Of a stretch of DNA of 64,000 nt, positions 24,470-34,811 are shown in pieces. Position 1 is the first letter of the stretch. Each line of letters starts with the position of its first letter. Below the pieces are notes generated by a model. The model worked only from the letters and a program-made list of their open reading frames with translations. It was not told the DNA's origin and did not search any database. The stretch comes from an uncultured Clostridia bacterium (GTDB lineage Bacteria; Bacillota; Clostridia; Christensenellales; UBA1242), in assembly GCA_934778205.1 (NCBI GenBank), contig CAKVOD010000003.1:118193-182192 (forward strand), written 5' to 3'. The position numbers were made by a program, and so were the translations under genes.

Positions 24470-27400
24470 CTAACTATGTTTCCACACTGGTTTTAAAGTT
24501 GTATTTGAGTCAATTTTGATACTGCTAGAGTCATAGGACCCGTCATAAACATTTTTGACTTCATTTGCCCAACCTGTCGTTTTAAAATTGTATTTTGGAC
24601 CACCATATGTTACTGAACATGTTGCCACATAATCACTAAACAAAAGGTCAGTTCCACGTTTTATTCTTGTTTTGTTTGTATTGTTTGTGTTTGAAACGCT
24701 AGAATAACTATGTTTCTTCCCGTTTGATACCCACCAACTTGGTTTTGTCCACGCGGTATTGTCAAATGTGACTGTGCACCATTGCGTTTCAGTCCAAATT
24801 GCGATGTATTCACAATTGCCGTTTGGCGTTATTGACGCGTTTGTTGTGATTGTAGTTTCGCGTAGTTTATAACCGCCAAATGCGTATTCGCTTGTATATG
24901 AGCCATAATCTTTTGAAAGCATTGCGTATTGTGGAAGTGCTACGCTTGAACCTTCATAAAGTTCATATGTTTGCGAGTATGAATCTGTCAAACTAGATGT
25001 GTATTGAGATGAAACTTTGACACTGTATTTATTTCTCAAATACCACGTGCTGTCGGCTGAAACGATAAAGTTGTCAACCTTTGTGTTTTCGTCAAAGTTT
25101 GCACTTGTATAAACTAATGTCGAATCGTTGTATGCGTCAAATGCTGACATTTCAACAACTGTTCCGCCGACAACGACTTCGTCATAGATAGTCGCGCCTG
25201 CATTGATAACTTTGAGTGAATAGATTGTTTCTACCTTTTCGTCCCATTTAGCGTATAGATATGCTCCATTTTCTGGCATTTGCGAAGCATTAAATATCGT
25301 ACCGTCGACAAAGTTTTGAGTTGTGAACCAGTCCACAAATGTGCGTATTGTTCTTGTGTGGCTTGCTAGGTCGTCTATAACTTGCGTATCGTAGTTTGGA
25401 AGCGTTATGCTTTCGCCCACTACTGCCATTATTGTATCGACTTTTGTTTCGCCGTCAAACAATGTTAATGTTTGCTTTGAAACAATCAAATCCCACTTTG
25501 CGTACAAATCAAAACTTTCGTTTGGCATCGAATTACTTTCAAACAATGTTTCAATTTCATATGTGTTTGACTTAAACCACCCGTCGAACTCATAAAGTGA
25601 GTATGACGTAGCTGTCGAAACTTCTTTGTTATCAAGGCTCGAAAGCACTATTTCGTCGCCATAAAAACCAGAGATTGTGCGAACAATTTGATCGCCGTAA
25701 ATAAAGTTGATTGTTTGCTTTTGGTAGTTGCTGACAACTTCCCACTTGGCGTACAAAGTTAAGTTTTGACTTGGCATTGAAGTTGCTTCAAACTTAGTGC
25801 CCTCGTCAAATGTTTCGCTTGTATACCAACCAACAAAACGATATGTCGTCTTTTCTGTATCAGTTATAACAACTCTATCTTCGTAAGTTGGAAGTTCTAT
25901 TGAATAGTTTTCATATTCATTGATGCTTGCAACGTCCGCTCCGCCGTTCGTGACAAATGTCAGCGTGTACATATTGACGCGGTCAACCGCCGTCCATTTT
26001 GCGTATAATTTTGTGTCGTGTCGTGGCATTTTGTTGCTTGTAAACTCTGTGCTGTCGTCGAATGTCGGCGTAGTATACCAGCCGTCGAAACGGTAGGTTG
26101 TTTTTGTATTGCCATCGATAACTTCACGATTTGAATAAGTTGGCAAGTTGAGTTTTGCACTCGGCGCGCTTGTGATATTTGATACCGCTACACCGCCGTT
26201 CGTTTCAAAGCTCATTGTGTATGAAACTGTTTTTTGACATTTCCAGTCGTTTTCACTTGCCGTCCATTCTGCGCCCTCTTCATAAGCATATGAGTTTGCA
26301 TAAGTATAGACACTGCTTAAGTCAAGAGATTTACCTATATCAACAAGTTTCATATTGTTGCTTTCAAGGTTCATATTGACACCACCAGCAAGTGGCATTA
26401 CCATTTGCATAGAAATGTCGGTCACGTATTCTTTTTGCGCTGACTCAACAAATGACGGCTTTATGCTGATTGATATTGAATCAAGTTTGTCATCATTTGA
26501 AATTTCTTTCAAATTGAGTTTTACATTATAACTACCATTATTGTTGTTATAATCAAGCAAAACGTTGCCCATATTGATAGGATTTTGTCTATTCTTTGCC
26601 TTTTCCATTGACTCATTGATGGCACTCATAATTGAGTCCGTGAACCCTGTCATATATTGTAGATAATACATTGCATCGTCAAGGAACGTAGTGTAATGAA
26701 CCATTGTTTTCTTTTCATAAAGGCGTGAACCTTTTACTTTTGCAACGTGTTCCGTTCTGTGGATATAAACATTTTCATCCACGTAATAGATATTGATATA
26801 TCTATCTTGCGACTTGTATATCCCGTTGATTCCGTCACCTACGACAAACTTAACATCATTGTTTACGCCTTCGACTGACGGCATCGGTCCGATGAGTGCT
26901 TTAATCACTGGGCGCTTGTCGACAAGTTTGATTTGAATGTCGATTGGAATGTGCCAGTCAATATTTATGCCAATAATTGTCATTTTGACGTCAAGTGTTG
27001 CTGTGATGTGATAGTCGTTGAGTTCTGACGTATTGATGACGCCCTTCAACAAGTCACTGATACTACTAATATCAAAGTAGTTGCCCTCAATTGCTGGAAC
27101 TTCCTCAAAATTAACAAAGTCAATGTTGAGATTAAAGTATTCACTAGATGTGACACCTGTATAAATGTTGTTGAGGTCGAAATGGCTGAGTTTGCCGTTT
27201 GTTGTGCCAATATTCAATGTCATTGTTTGAGCATTTTCGTTGCCACTAATCTTTTTGCCGTCAAGGCAAATCGTAACCGCGCCGTTTGAATAGTTGATGC
27301 TTTCAACAATTTTTAGCATTGCGAACGGATCGCCAAAGTCGAGCGTTGGCATTGCGCCTTTGATGTTGTCAAAATTCATATCGCCAAAGTCGACATCTCC

Positions 27401-30400
27401 AAAAATTCCCAAATCATTGATATCATAGCCGAACACTGCCAAAATTATGCCCGCGATTTCTTTGATGTTTGTTTTGTGAATTTTTAATTTGAGTCCACTA
27501 TAGTTTACATAGAAGTATGTGCCGTCAAAATCAAGTGTAACCGCAATATCTTTTTCGCCGTGGAGCGTTGCATTGCCGTGGAACAATTTTTGCGCGTTGC
27601 TAATGTCGAGGCTTGCATTGATTGAACCATCAAAACGCATCGTTTGCCCGTTATATACTTGCGTACTTGCGTTGACTGTATATTTTTGCGCGTTCAATGT
27701 GTCGATGACGCATTGAATTGTATTCAACAATTCTTCAATCGTTGCATAGTCTTGCCCGTTGATTTGTGCGAGTTTGACCGCCTCACTTGTCGCGACGATT
27801 GAAACATTCGCTTTAACTGATTCAAAGTCAGCAACAATGTTCAAAATCTTTGAAATATCAACGCGAATATTGCCTGACGCGATGTTCATATCAAACACAT
27901 TTTGTTTTAATGCGAAAGTGCCGAAAGTTGAAAGGTCTAGCTTTTTGATTGTGTCAATAACCTCATCAAAACTCATATCACTTGTGCTTGTTTTGATGTT
28001 TCCAAAGTATGGAAGTTCAAACCCTAAGTTAAAGTTTTTGTTGAGGAAGTCGACGACCATATTGCCTTCGACATTGCTTTCCGTTGGCGCAACTAAGTTT
28101 GCACCAAAATTGCGGTTTGCAAAGTCAACAATTTGCAATAAATCTTTTTCGACAAACTGAACTTTCAAGTTTGCAAAGTCAATATAAATTGTACTACCAC
28201 GCACGTGAATTGTGACAGAAAGTCCTTTAAATTCTGCTACCAAATCTACTTTGATTTTATCATTATAATCGATGCTCAAACTTGCATCAAGGGTTTGGTC
28301 GTAGCCAAGCAATTTTGCACTAACTTGTGCGTCAAGTGCAATTGCTTTTGTGCGATATACTTGCAAAATTCTGCTACATACTGGTAGAATATCGGTAACT
28401 TTACTGTAATTTTCAACAGTTATGTTGCTAATTTCAAAATTATTTACAATTTCAAGTTTTGCGCTAATTTTCCCATATACAACACTAATTGTTTGAATAT
28501 TGCTATTTGCAAATGAAAGTACTGCATTCACAAGACTTGTTTCAATATTAATTTCATCTAAGCCGTTTTGACTAATTGATTTAATGAATGTATTAATATC
28601 AAAATCAATATTAGTATTTGTGTCAATTGTGACGCCAAATTCTTTTTCCGCCCACTCTAAAATTGCATCAATTTCGCTGAGTGCGACTTGAACTTTCATT
28701 CCGTCAATATTTGCATAAACGACGCCATTTTGTAGATCAATAATGATTGTTTTTTCAAATGCTACAAGCGTTGCACTAACTCTTAAGTCAGCAATATTTT
28801 GCGTTCGCATAAATGTTTTGAAGTCAACGCTTGCGTTGCCCGCAAAGTTCATTGTGTCATAGGTAAAGTCAAATGTAAAAGCAACTTTGCCATTATTTAC
28901 AATTGAATAGATTGAACTTGCTTTTTCGATGACGCTTGAAAGTGGCAAAAATTCGTCCACATTTTCAATTACGATTGCTTGTTTGCCAATGTTTTGAGTC
29001 AATGAAACTGCGATGCCGTCATATTCAATACTTGCAACAAACCCATTTTCAAGGCTCAATTGCAAAATTAAATCCTTATAAGTGATTTGCAAGTTTTTGT
29101 CATTCACAAGTTCAAAGATGATGTCACTAAAGTGAATATTGTCAAGACTAATTTCATTTTGTGAAGTTTTGTCAATTGTAATGCAAAATTCACGGCAAAC
29201 TAGGTCGATAATGTCACTTATTTCATTGAATCCAAACTTGTATTTTAGTCCGCTGATTTCAAGATATACAATATTATCTATCATAGTTGCTGAAACTTTT
29301 TGATTGAACAAAATCGTATTCAATTGAATGCCAAAACTATTGATGACATAGTCAATTGTGAGTTCACCCACAAGTTTTTCAATTTGTGGCGCAGAAACCG
29401 TCATTGTTCCAAACATTCCTGACAAATACCCATCGATAAACGGCTCAATGAATGGCAAGAACGTGATTATGTCAAAGTATCCGCTCGTGCTTGTGTCAAT
29501 GTCGCAAGGTGCATTTGCAAATTTTGCTACGATGCTTGCATAGTCATTGATTGAAACGCTTGCGCCATTTAATGTGTTATTTTTGCAATCGGCAACAACA
29601 TTAATTTCGCCACTTGCAAGTCTGTTTAGGTCAATACCAAATTTTGTTAGGTCGATGCCAGCAAAATCGAGTCCAAAGTCTTTCAAGTCAAAGTTTGAAA
29701 CCCTTGCAGTTATTTTTTCGCCGTCATACCCTAAGCGCAACTTTTTCAAATACTTTTCAACAAGTGCTTTATCAAATGTTACATTGATTTGTGGCGCGTT
29801 TGTTTGGCTGTCGCCCATTGCCCTATTGATAAGTGCAACGACTTTGTCAATGTCGTTTAGACTAAACTTGATTTTCATTCCGTCAAAGTTTGCATATACA
29901 ACATTTTCAAGCAATTTCACGTCAAGATTTTTGCCGAGAATTTGCGCCGAAACTTGCGCTTGCAAGCCCGCTTCGCTATAATTTACAAGCCCACTAATTG
30001 AGTATTCGCCTACATTGAAATTAATTTCAGCAAAAATTTGCTTTTGAGATGTGATATTAATAATGTTTTTGATGAGTTCGACAAGGTTTTCTGCTTTGAC
30101 ATAGTTTTCGCTCAAAGCAACATCATTGTAGTTTTCGACTGCATTAAACGTTACATTTGCCCTTGCATAATTGCAAACAAGTGAAACATTTGAAATTAGG
30201 TCATCCTTTCTTGTTATGTCAAGAGAAATATTTTTTAGGTTTTTAATATTTTTAGCCCCAACTGACAAAGTATTGTTGTCATACCCTAATGTTAGACTTG
30301 AAATTGCGCACTTTATGTAATCAATGATTTGTTGTTGTGAGATTTCCGCATTCATTTGGATTTTCCCAAAACTTTCGATTGTGGCACAAATATTAATGTC

Positions 30401-33400
30401 TTGATATGAAACATATATTATGTTATCAACAAGCGCAACTGTGAGCGTATCTCCCAAAATTTCAGTGCTTGCATCAAACTTGATGTTTCCGCCATTGTAA
30501 CTATAATTATAATTGATGACAAAGTGCAATTCTTCAGGCGTGATTCCGTCAATTGGCACAACTCCGTCCATAATTTGCAAGCCAATTTGCCCGCTGACTG
30601 CGTTGCTCTTTATAGTCGCAATCGCGCTGTCAACTACATTCAAAATGTCGTTGATGTCAACAAACTCACACGCTGGTTTTGTGACAACGACTGTGTCCGT
30701 GTGCATCGACACTTCAAGACTCAAACTGTCAATGTTGATTTTGTCAATGTTCAAATCGTTGATTTCAATTTCAGCGCCCATTATGGTTTTTGCAAAATTG
30801 AGTGTCAACCCGATTTTGCCAACTTGAATGCTTGCACTATTGCTTGAAACTTCAATTGTGTTGACAAAACTTAGGTCGCTGACATTTAGTGCGCTTGCAA
30901 CTGTTTTCAAAATATCTACTACATTTTTAGCGCTGATATTTGGTGTTTGCGCGTCTATTTTGCCAAAGTTGTTTTCAATAAAAGCAATAATTTTGTCTAA
31001 TTCATTGACATTTGCGCTAATTGCAAGTTCCCCTACTGTGACATAGATTGTGTTGTCAATGTATGTGACACTAATTGTAGTGCCGTATATAATAAGGCTT
31101 ATATTCGCTTTAATGTTTCCGTCCGTGATTGAAATTTTGTAGTCAATATTTGCTTCAATTGCTTGATTGTTGACGTTTGCTTTCAAAATAGCAGTTCCGC
31201 TAAAATTGTTTGCCTTGATTGTATTCAAAATAGGCTCAACAACTGGCAACAATTGCATAATATCAACATATTCATCTTTATTTGTGACATCTATTCGATT
31301 TTCATTTGCGACAAAGTCGATTGTAAACAATTCCGCGCCACTCTTTGTGAGTTTTGCGCCACTGAAATTGTCGTTTTCGATTTTAAATGAAACTTCATAA
31401 TCATCATACGTTGCGCTAAATTTTTCGCCTGTATATGCTAGGTATAACTTATTGATGATTCCAAATATTTTGTTGGTGTCAATTGTTATGTTTGGCATTT
31501 GAGGCATTACCACATTGAGCGTTTTCAAAAGATCTTGAACTTTATCAATATCGCTGAGAGCAAACTTTATATTTGCGCCGAGTGCTGAAACATATACAAC
31601 ATTATCGACAAACACAAAGTTTATTTTGTATTCGCCATATGTTGCAACCGCTGTTACTGCGATATTTTTGTCGACAATATTAATTTGACCGCTAACACTT
31701 ACGCCCTCATAGTTTGCCACGAAATTTGCAAAAATTCCGTCCTTTGCATAATTTGCAAAATTCTTTGCGACCTGAATAAGTTGCATCGCATCGATATAGT
31801 CATCGGTTACAATTGTTTTTTGTGCAAACTCTTTATATTCAAATGTTGTTTCAATTGAATAATCTTTATATTCCGCAAATAGTTTTGCAATTTTCCCGTC
31901 GCGGAGTTCGATATTCGCGCCAAACTCGCCGTTGATTAATGCAAAAATATTGTCGTTTATTTCAATTGATGTGTTTGAAATGATACCTAGCGCTGTTTTT
32001 AGAACGATATATATTGTTTGTTTTTGTTCTTCAGTCAACTCAATTTTGAGAATTTGTTTGATGCTATTCAAGTTGATTTCATCAAAGTCGATATTCTTAA
32101 GATTATCAAGCGCATCATTTACATTGTCAAATTTGTTGTCAATTCCAAACTCAGTCATTAATGCTTTGAGCGTTTGCTCGCTAATTTTTATTTTGATGCC
32201 TTGGTATGAAACATAAGCCACATTGTTTTGATATGTAAAATCAAAATCATTTTCGCCAACTTTAGTGTTCAAATTCAAGTAAATGTTCCCGAAATTATAT
32301 GCGTAATTTACATTCGCGCGTGCTACATACTCATTGACTTTGAGCGTTGCAACTGCGTTCACATCGTTTGATTTGAACGTCGCAAGCGTCGCGTTTGAAA
32401 GGTCGTCAACATTTGAAAGCGTTAAGTACTTGCCTGTTGGCTCGCTAATTGCAGGAATATTGGAGTAGTTGAAAGTGCACTCAACCGCATAGCCTTTATA
32501 CGAAACTCTTGCGCTTGCAATCTTTGAGTTTTCAGTTTGAACATTCAATTTAATGTCGTCATATTCAAATGACAAACCGCCGTTTTCATCGACTACGATT
32601 TGATTTAAGAATTGGAGTGTAAGTTTTGAAAAATCAATAGTTTTCAATTTTTGAATGAGTGCACCGATTGCTTCTTGCTTCTCAATTTGTTCAAAATCGA
32701 ACTTTCCACCGACAAACTCCTTAAGTTTTGCAATGTCGCCCTTGTCACATTTAATACCAAGTGCACCGATGTTGGCGTATATAGCGTTTCCAAAGTATTT
32801 AACTGCAAAATCGTTTTCAGCAATTGTTGTTTGCAAAAGCATATTTGTTTTGTCAAATGTAAGTTTGCTTTCAAGTCCCAAAACGTCGACTGTTGCCGTG
32901 AATGGGGTTTGAATAGTGTTCAATAGTGATGCCAAAACCGCAAATTGTTTTGATGCCTCAGCGTATGTGCTGTGGTCGTTTGGTTTTGTCAATCCCAGCA
33001 TCTCATCTTTTGTTTCAAGCGCAACTTTAGGCTCGACCGTGAAATTGCCGAATGCGATTTTAGGGATATCTACACTTTTTATATCATACTCAGTGTCGGT
33101 TTTGATGATAATATCGCCGACAGGAGTGTTCATCTTCAATAGAATTTCCGTTTCGCCCTTTTCCTCGACAATATTTTGCATCAAACCCATTAGCGCATTT
33201 ATGTCAAGCAAACTTGAAATGTCGACTTCAGGCAAAACTCCCGAAAGTGCTGAGCCCACAATTTTGACAAGTCCGCCGATGTCGTCAGTTGTCGCTTGAT
33301 ATCTCGCACCCAAAAGGTCGACATAAATTTTCCCGTCGACAAACGCAAAACTGATTGCGAGACTTTCGCCGTCCCTTTCAATGTTCACATTGCCCGCAAG

Positions 33401-33670
33401 GTTAAAGGCGGAAAAACCACTCACTAAGTCCATTTGCAGATTGAGCGAAACATTCGCAAGTAATTCATCATTCTCTTTGAGAACAAATTCTCCGCCCGCC
33501 GTCAGTGCTTTAGCGTCCATAAGATTGCCGACAACCTTGTCAAACGCCGACTGCTCGGCTGGCTGTACTGCGCGCGATGGCGCTGTTTGGTCTGTGAACA
33601 GAAAAACTCCACCCACACCCGACATCAACATAACAATGTATGTCAAAAAATATACTAAAAATTTTCTCAT
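24470..33670 (-). CDS. Giant secreted protein: eleven to twelve about 190-residue repeats plus InlB-type repeats
   Basis: 3066 residues. A signal peptide or anchor is at residues 5-27 (LVYFLTYIVMLMSGVGGVFL). Residues about 30-2350 are a tandem array of divergent units, each with the pattern DN-x-[IV]-Y-[VA]-x-x-x-G-x-K-[IV]-x followed by DIDK-like helix; the YV/YA landmarks fall near 115, 296, 485, 690, 872, 1084, 1256, 1466, 1649, 1826, 2051 and, weaker, 2297. A second landmark, [DE]-Y-[VI]-D-[IA]-M-Q-L-[LI], begins each unit. About 2485-2820 are four InlB/Listeria-Bacteroides repeats (FETNGG ... GWYT ... LYAKW). There is no LPXTG. The repeat units resemble concave-sheet lipoproteins such as the LolA/LppX fold in pattern only; this is a guess. 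Second gene of an operon with 33690-34589. Confidence 0.85.
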   Translation of the reverse strand: MRKFLVYFLTYIVMLMSGVGGVFLFTDQTAPSRAVQPAEQSAFDKVVGNLMDAKALTAGGEFVLKENDELLANVSLNLQMDLVSGFSAFNLAGNVNIERDGESLAISFAFVDGKIYVDLLGARYQATTDDIGGLVKIVGSALSGVLPEVDISSLLDINALMGLMQNIVEEKGETEILLKMNTPVGDIIIKTDTEYDIKSVDIPKIAFGNFTVEPKVALETKDEMLGLTKPNDHSTYAEASKQFAVLASLLNTIQTPFTATVDVLGLESKLTFDKTNMLLQTTIAENDFAVKYFGNAIYANIGALGIKCDKGDIAKLKEFVGGKFDFEQIEKQEAIGALIQKLKTIDFSKLTLQFLNQIVVDENGGLSFEYDDIKLNVQTENSKIASARVSYKGYAVECTFNYSNIPAISEPTGKYLTLSNVDDLSNATLATFKSNDVNAVATLKVNEYVARANVNYAYNFGNIYLNLNTKVGENDFDFTYQNNVAYVSYQGIKIKISEQTLKALMTEFGIDNKFDNVNDALDNLKNIDFDEINLNSIKQILKIELTEEQKQTIYIVLKTALGIISNTSIEINDNIFALINGEFGANIELRDGKIAKLFAEYKDYSIETTFEYKEFAQKTIVTDDYIDAMQLIQVAKNFANYAKDGIFANFVANYEGVSVSGQINIVDKNIAVTAVATYGEYKINFVFVDNVVYVSALGANIKFALSDIDKVQDLLKTLNVVMPQMPNITIDTNKIFGIINKLYLAYTGEKFSATYDDYEVSFKIENDNFSGAKLTKSGAELFTIDFVANENRIDVTNKDEYVDIMQLLPVVEPILNTIKANNFSGTAILKANVNNQAIEANIDYKISITDGNIKANISLIIYGTTISVTYIDNTIYVTVGELAISANVNELDKIIAFIENNFGKIDAQTPNISAKNVVDILKTVASALNVSDLSFVNTIEVSSNSASIQVGKIGLTLNFAKTIMGAEIEINDLNIDKINIDSLSLEVSMHTDTVVVTKPACEFVDINDILNVVDSAIATIKSNAVSGQIGLQIMDGVVPIDGITPEELHFVINYNYSYNGGNIKFDASTEILGDTLTVALVDNIIYVSYQDINICATIESFGKIQMNAEISQQQIIDYIKCAISSLTLGYDNNTLSVGAKNIKNLKNISLDITRKDDLISNVSLVCNYARANVTFNAVENYNDVALSENYVKAENLVELIKNIINITSQKQIFAEINFNVGEYSISGLVNYSEAGLQAQVSAQILGKNLDVKLLENVVYANFDGMKIKFSLNDIDKVVALINRAMGDSQTNAPQINVTFDKALVEKYLKKLRLGYDGEKITARVSNFDLKDFGLDFAGIDLTKFGIDLNRLASGEINVVADCKNNTLNGASVSINDYASIVAKFANAPCDIDTSTSGYFDIITFLPFIEPFIDGYLSGMFGTMTVSAPQIEKLVGELTIDYVINSFGIQLNTILFNQKVSATMIDNIVYLEISGLKYKFGFNEISDIIDLVCREFCITIDKTSQNEISLDNIHFSDIIFELVNDKNLQITYKDLILQLSLENGFVASIEYDGIAVSLTQNIGKQAIVIENVDEFLPLSSVIEKASSIYSIVNNGKVAFTFDFTYDTMNFAGNASVDFKTFMRTQNIADLRVSATLVAFEKTIIIDLQNGVVYANIDGMKVQVALSEIDAILEWAEKEFGVTIDTNTNIDFDINTFIKSISQNGLDEINIETSLVNAVLSFANSNIQTISVVYGKISAKLEIVNNFEISNITVENYSKVTDILPVCSRILQVYRTKAIALDAQVSAKLLGYDQTLDASLSIDYNDKIKVDLVAEFKGLSVTIHVRGSTIYIDFANLKVQFVEKDLLQIVDFANRNFGANLVAPTESNVEGNMVVDFLNKNFNLGFELPYFGNIKTSTSDMSFDEVIDTIKKLDLSTFGTFALKQNVFDMNIASGNIRVDISKILNIVADFESVKANVSIVATSEAVKLAQINGQDYATIEELLNTIQCVIDTLNAQKYTVNASTQVYNGQTMRFDGSINASLDISNAQKLFHGNATLHGEKDIAVTLDFDGTYFYVNYSGLKLKIHKTNIKEIAGIILAVFGYDINDLGIFGDVDFGDMNFDNIKGAMPTLDFGDPFAMLKIVESINYSNGAVTICLDGKKISGNENAQTMTLNIGTTNGKLSHFDLNNIYTGVTSSEYFNLNIDFVNFEEVPAIEGNYFDISSISDLLKGVINTSELNDYHITATLDVKMTIIGINIDWHIPIDIQIKLVDKRPVIKALIGPMPSVEGVNNDVKFVVGDGINGIYKSQDRYINIYYVDENVYIHRTEHVAKVKGSRLYEKKTMVHYTTFLDDAMYYLQYMTGFTDSIMSAINESMEKAKNRQNPINMGNVLLDYNNNNGSYNVKLNLKEISNDDKLDSISISIKPSFVESAQKEYVTDISMQMVMPLAGGVNMNLESNNMKLVDIGKSLDLSSVYTYANSYAYEEGAEWTASENDWKCQKTVSYTMSFETNGGVAVSNITSAPSAKLNLPTYSNREVIDGNTKTTYRFDGWYTTPTFDDSTEFTSNKMPRHDTKLYAKWTAVDRVNMYTLTFVTNGGADVASINEYENYSIELPTYEDRVVITDTEKTTYRFVGWYTSETFDEGTKFEATSMPSQNLTLYAKWEVVSNYQKQTINFIYGDQIVRTISGFYGDEIVLSSLDNKEVSTATSYSLYEFDGWFKSNTYEIETLFESNSMPNESFDLYAKWDLIVSKQTLTLFDGETKVDTIMAVVGESITLPNYDTQVIDDLASHTRTIRTFVDWFTTQNFVDGTIFNASQMPENGAYLYAKWDEKVETIYSLKVINAGATIYDEVVVGGTVVEMSAFDAYNDSTLVYTSANFDENTKVDNFIVSADSTWYLRNKYSVKVSSQYTSSLTDSYSQTYELYEGSSVALPQYAMLSKDYGSYTSEYAFGGYKLRETTITTNASITPNGNCEYIAIWTETQWCTVTFDNTAWTKPSWWVSNGKKHSYSSVSNTNNTNKTRIKRGTDLLFSDYVATCSVTYGGPKYNFKTTGWANEVKNVYDGSYDSSSIKIDSNTTLKPVWKHS

Positions 33671-33689
33671 TATTTTCCCCTACTCTCAA

Positions 33690-34589
33690 TCACTTTGTGA
33701 CTGGAATAACATTTTCTCTCCCATATTCAAAATCTTCTCTCAATATGCCTGTACAGCCCGCATTGACGCCCATATAGTTGACGGTATATTTTTCGTATGT
33801 GTCAATTGAAATGAATCTAAACGATTCGTCAACAACACAAGTCAAGGTCACAGTTTCAAACGTAGGATAGTTTGGCAATTGCGAAATATTTTTCATTTGC
33901 TTGACGTAGTTCAATACGCCCAAAATTGCATCTAGTTCAATGACAATTTCATATGCCTTGCTACCATTCTCAAGCGTGATTGCTTTTGGAACTGCTGTTT
34001 TGTTCAAAACTGTTTTACTTGAAACAATGTATGGTATAAACGACGTTATCGGCACACCGTTGACTTCGTGAAAATCATTTAGCGCGCGGTCGCCCTTATC
34101 TTTCCAATTGGCAGTCAGTTGCTCAGTTATTCCCGATGCTGTGTAATAGCGGAGCGAGTTTGCTCCATCGGTGTAGTAATCGCGCTCGCCTACACTCTTG
34201 ATACCTTTACTGATACTCTCTTTGTAGTACTTCCCGTCCTCATACGCCTTTACACTCAAAACCAATTGGTCTTTTATCGTCTTTACTTTACCTGTTCCAT
34301 ATATATAGACGCTACCGTGCGTGAACAAACGCTGTTCTGCAATCTCAAAAACTTCATACGCCTTGAATGCGGACGGCGCTTTCCCTTCCGCGCGTTGAGA
34401 GAGTGCTTTTGCGTCGTCACGCAACTCCGCCTCTTTGTACTGCGAATAATCTACTTGTGGCGCTCCGATGAAAAAACCACCGACAAATATTCCGCTCAAA
34501 ATGCCTGCGATTGACACAAAAATTAGTGCAATTATGCTTTTCTTTGTGAATTGAAAAGGTATTCTTTCCTTTGTTTTGTTTCTACTCAT
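33690..34589 (-). CDS. Membrane-anchored extracytoplasmic protein, operon partner of the giant repeat protein
   Basis: 299 residues, family not recognised. The N-terminus is basic (MSRNKTKERIPFQFTKKS), then one transmembrane segment at about 19-43 (IIALIFVSIAGILSGIFVGG), so the rest lies outside the cell. The exterior part has beta-type segments (GSVYIYGTGKVKTIKDQLVL, YYTDGANSLRYYTA) and a C-terminal strand-rich region (VTLTCVVDESFRFISIDTYE) that in pattern resembles one unit of the downstream giant protein. The giant gene starts 20 nt after its stop, so the two are made together. A GGGG-type ribosome binding site precedes the ATG. Confidence 0.8.
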   Translation of the reverse strand: MSRNKTKERIPFQFTKKSIIALIFVSIAGILSGIFVGGFFIGAPQVDYSQYKEAELRDDAKALSQRAEGKAPSAFKAYEVFEIAEQRLFTHGSVYIYGTGKVKTIKDQLVLSVKAYEDGKYYKESISKGIKSVGERDYYTDGANSLRYYTASGITEQLTANWKDKGDRALNDFHEVNGVPITSFIPYIVSSKTVLNKTAVPKAITLENGSKAYEIVIELDAILGVLNYVKQMKNISQLPNYPTFETVTLTCVVDESFRFISIDTYEKYTVNYMGVNAGCTGILREDFEYGRENVIPVTK

Positions 34590-34654
34590 ATGTTGGGTTG
34601 CCCCTTTAATTTATTTTCCGCGACTTTCTTTCTTGCGGATAGATTTGTTTTTAT

Positions 34655-34692
34655 ATTGCTCCGCTGACTTGTAATCAGCAGGTGATGGTTGC
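34655..34692 (+). other. Possible tRNA-Thr(UGU) remnant
   Basis: TTGCTCC GCTGA CTTGTAA TCAGC AGGTG: a perfect 5-bp anticodon stem (34663-34667 with 34675-34679) and a 7-nt loop with U33, anticodon UGU and A37, preceded by a D-arm-like TTGCTC and followed by AGGT. The acceptor stem and T arm (GGTTCGA) are missing on both sides, so this is not a working tRNA. It could be a leftover of element integration or chance. Confidence 0.35.
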
Positions 34693-34704
34693 TATAAAAA
34701 AAGC

Positions 34705-34728
34705 ATATATAATATTAATATTATATAT
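34705..34728. promoter_or_regulatory. 24-bp perfect AT palindrome beside promoter
   Basis: ATATATAATATT and AATATTATATAT form a perfect 12+12 palindrome. On the minus strand it starts just after the predicted transcription start at about 34733 and is followed by GC and seven T, so it may act as a terminator of the DUF362 gene, an attenuator of the downstream operon, or an operator. Confidence 0.5.
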
Positions 34729-34739
34729 ACTATTGAATA

Positions 34740-34768
34740 ATTATATAATTTTCTACAAATAAAGTCAA
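34740..34768 (-). promoter_or_regulatory. Promoter of the giant surface protein operon
   Basis: Minus strand TTGACT (34768-34763), 17-bp spacer, TATAAT (34745-34740). It lies about 150 nt before the ATG at 34589; the leader contains the palindrome and the tRNA-like segment. Confidence 0.75.
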
Positions 34769-34811
34769 TAACTTTTGGAATAATTACTAAAATTTGTGCA
34801 TATAACTATAA

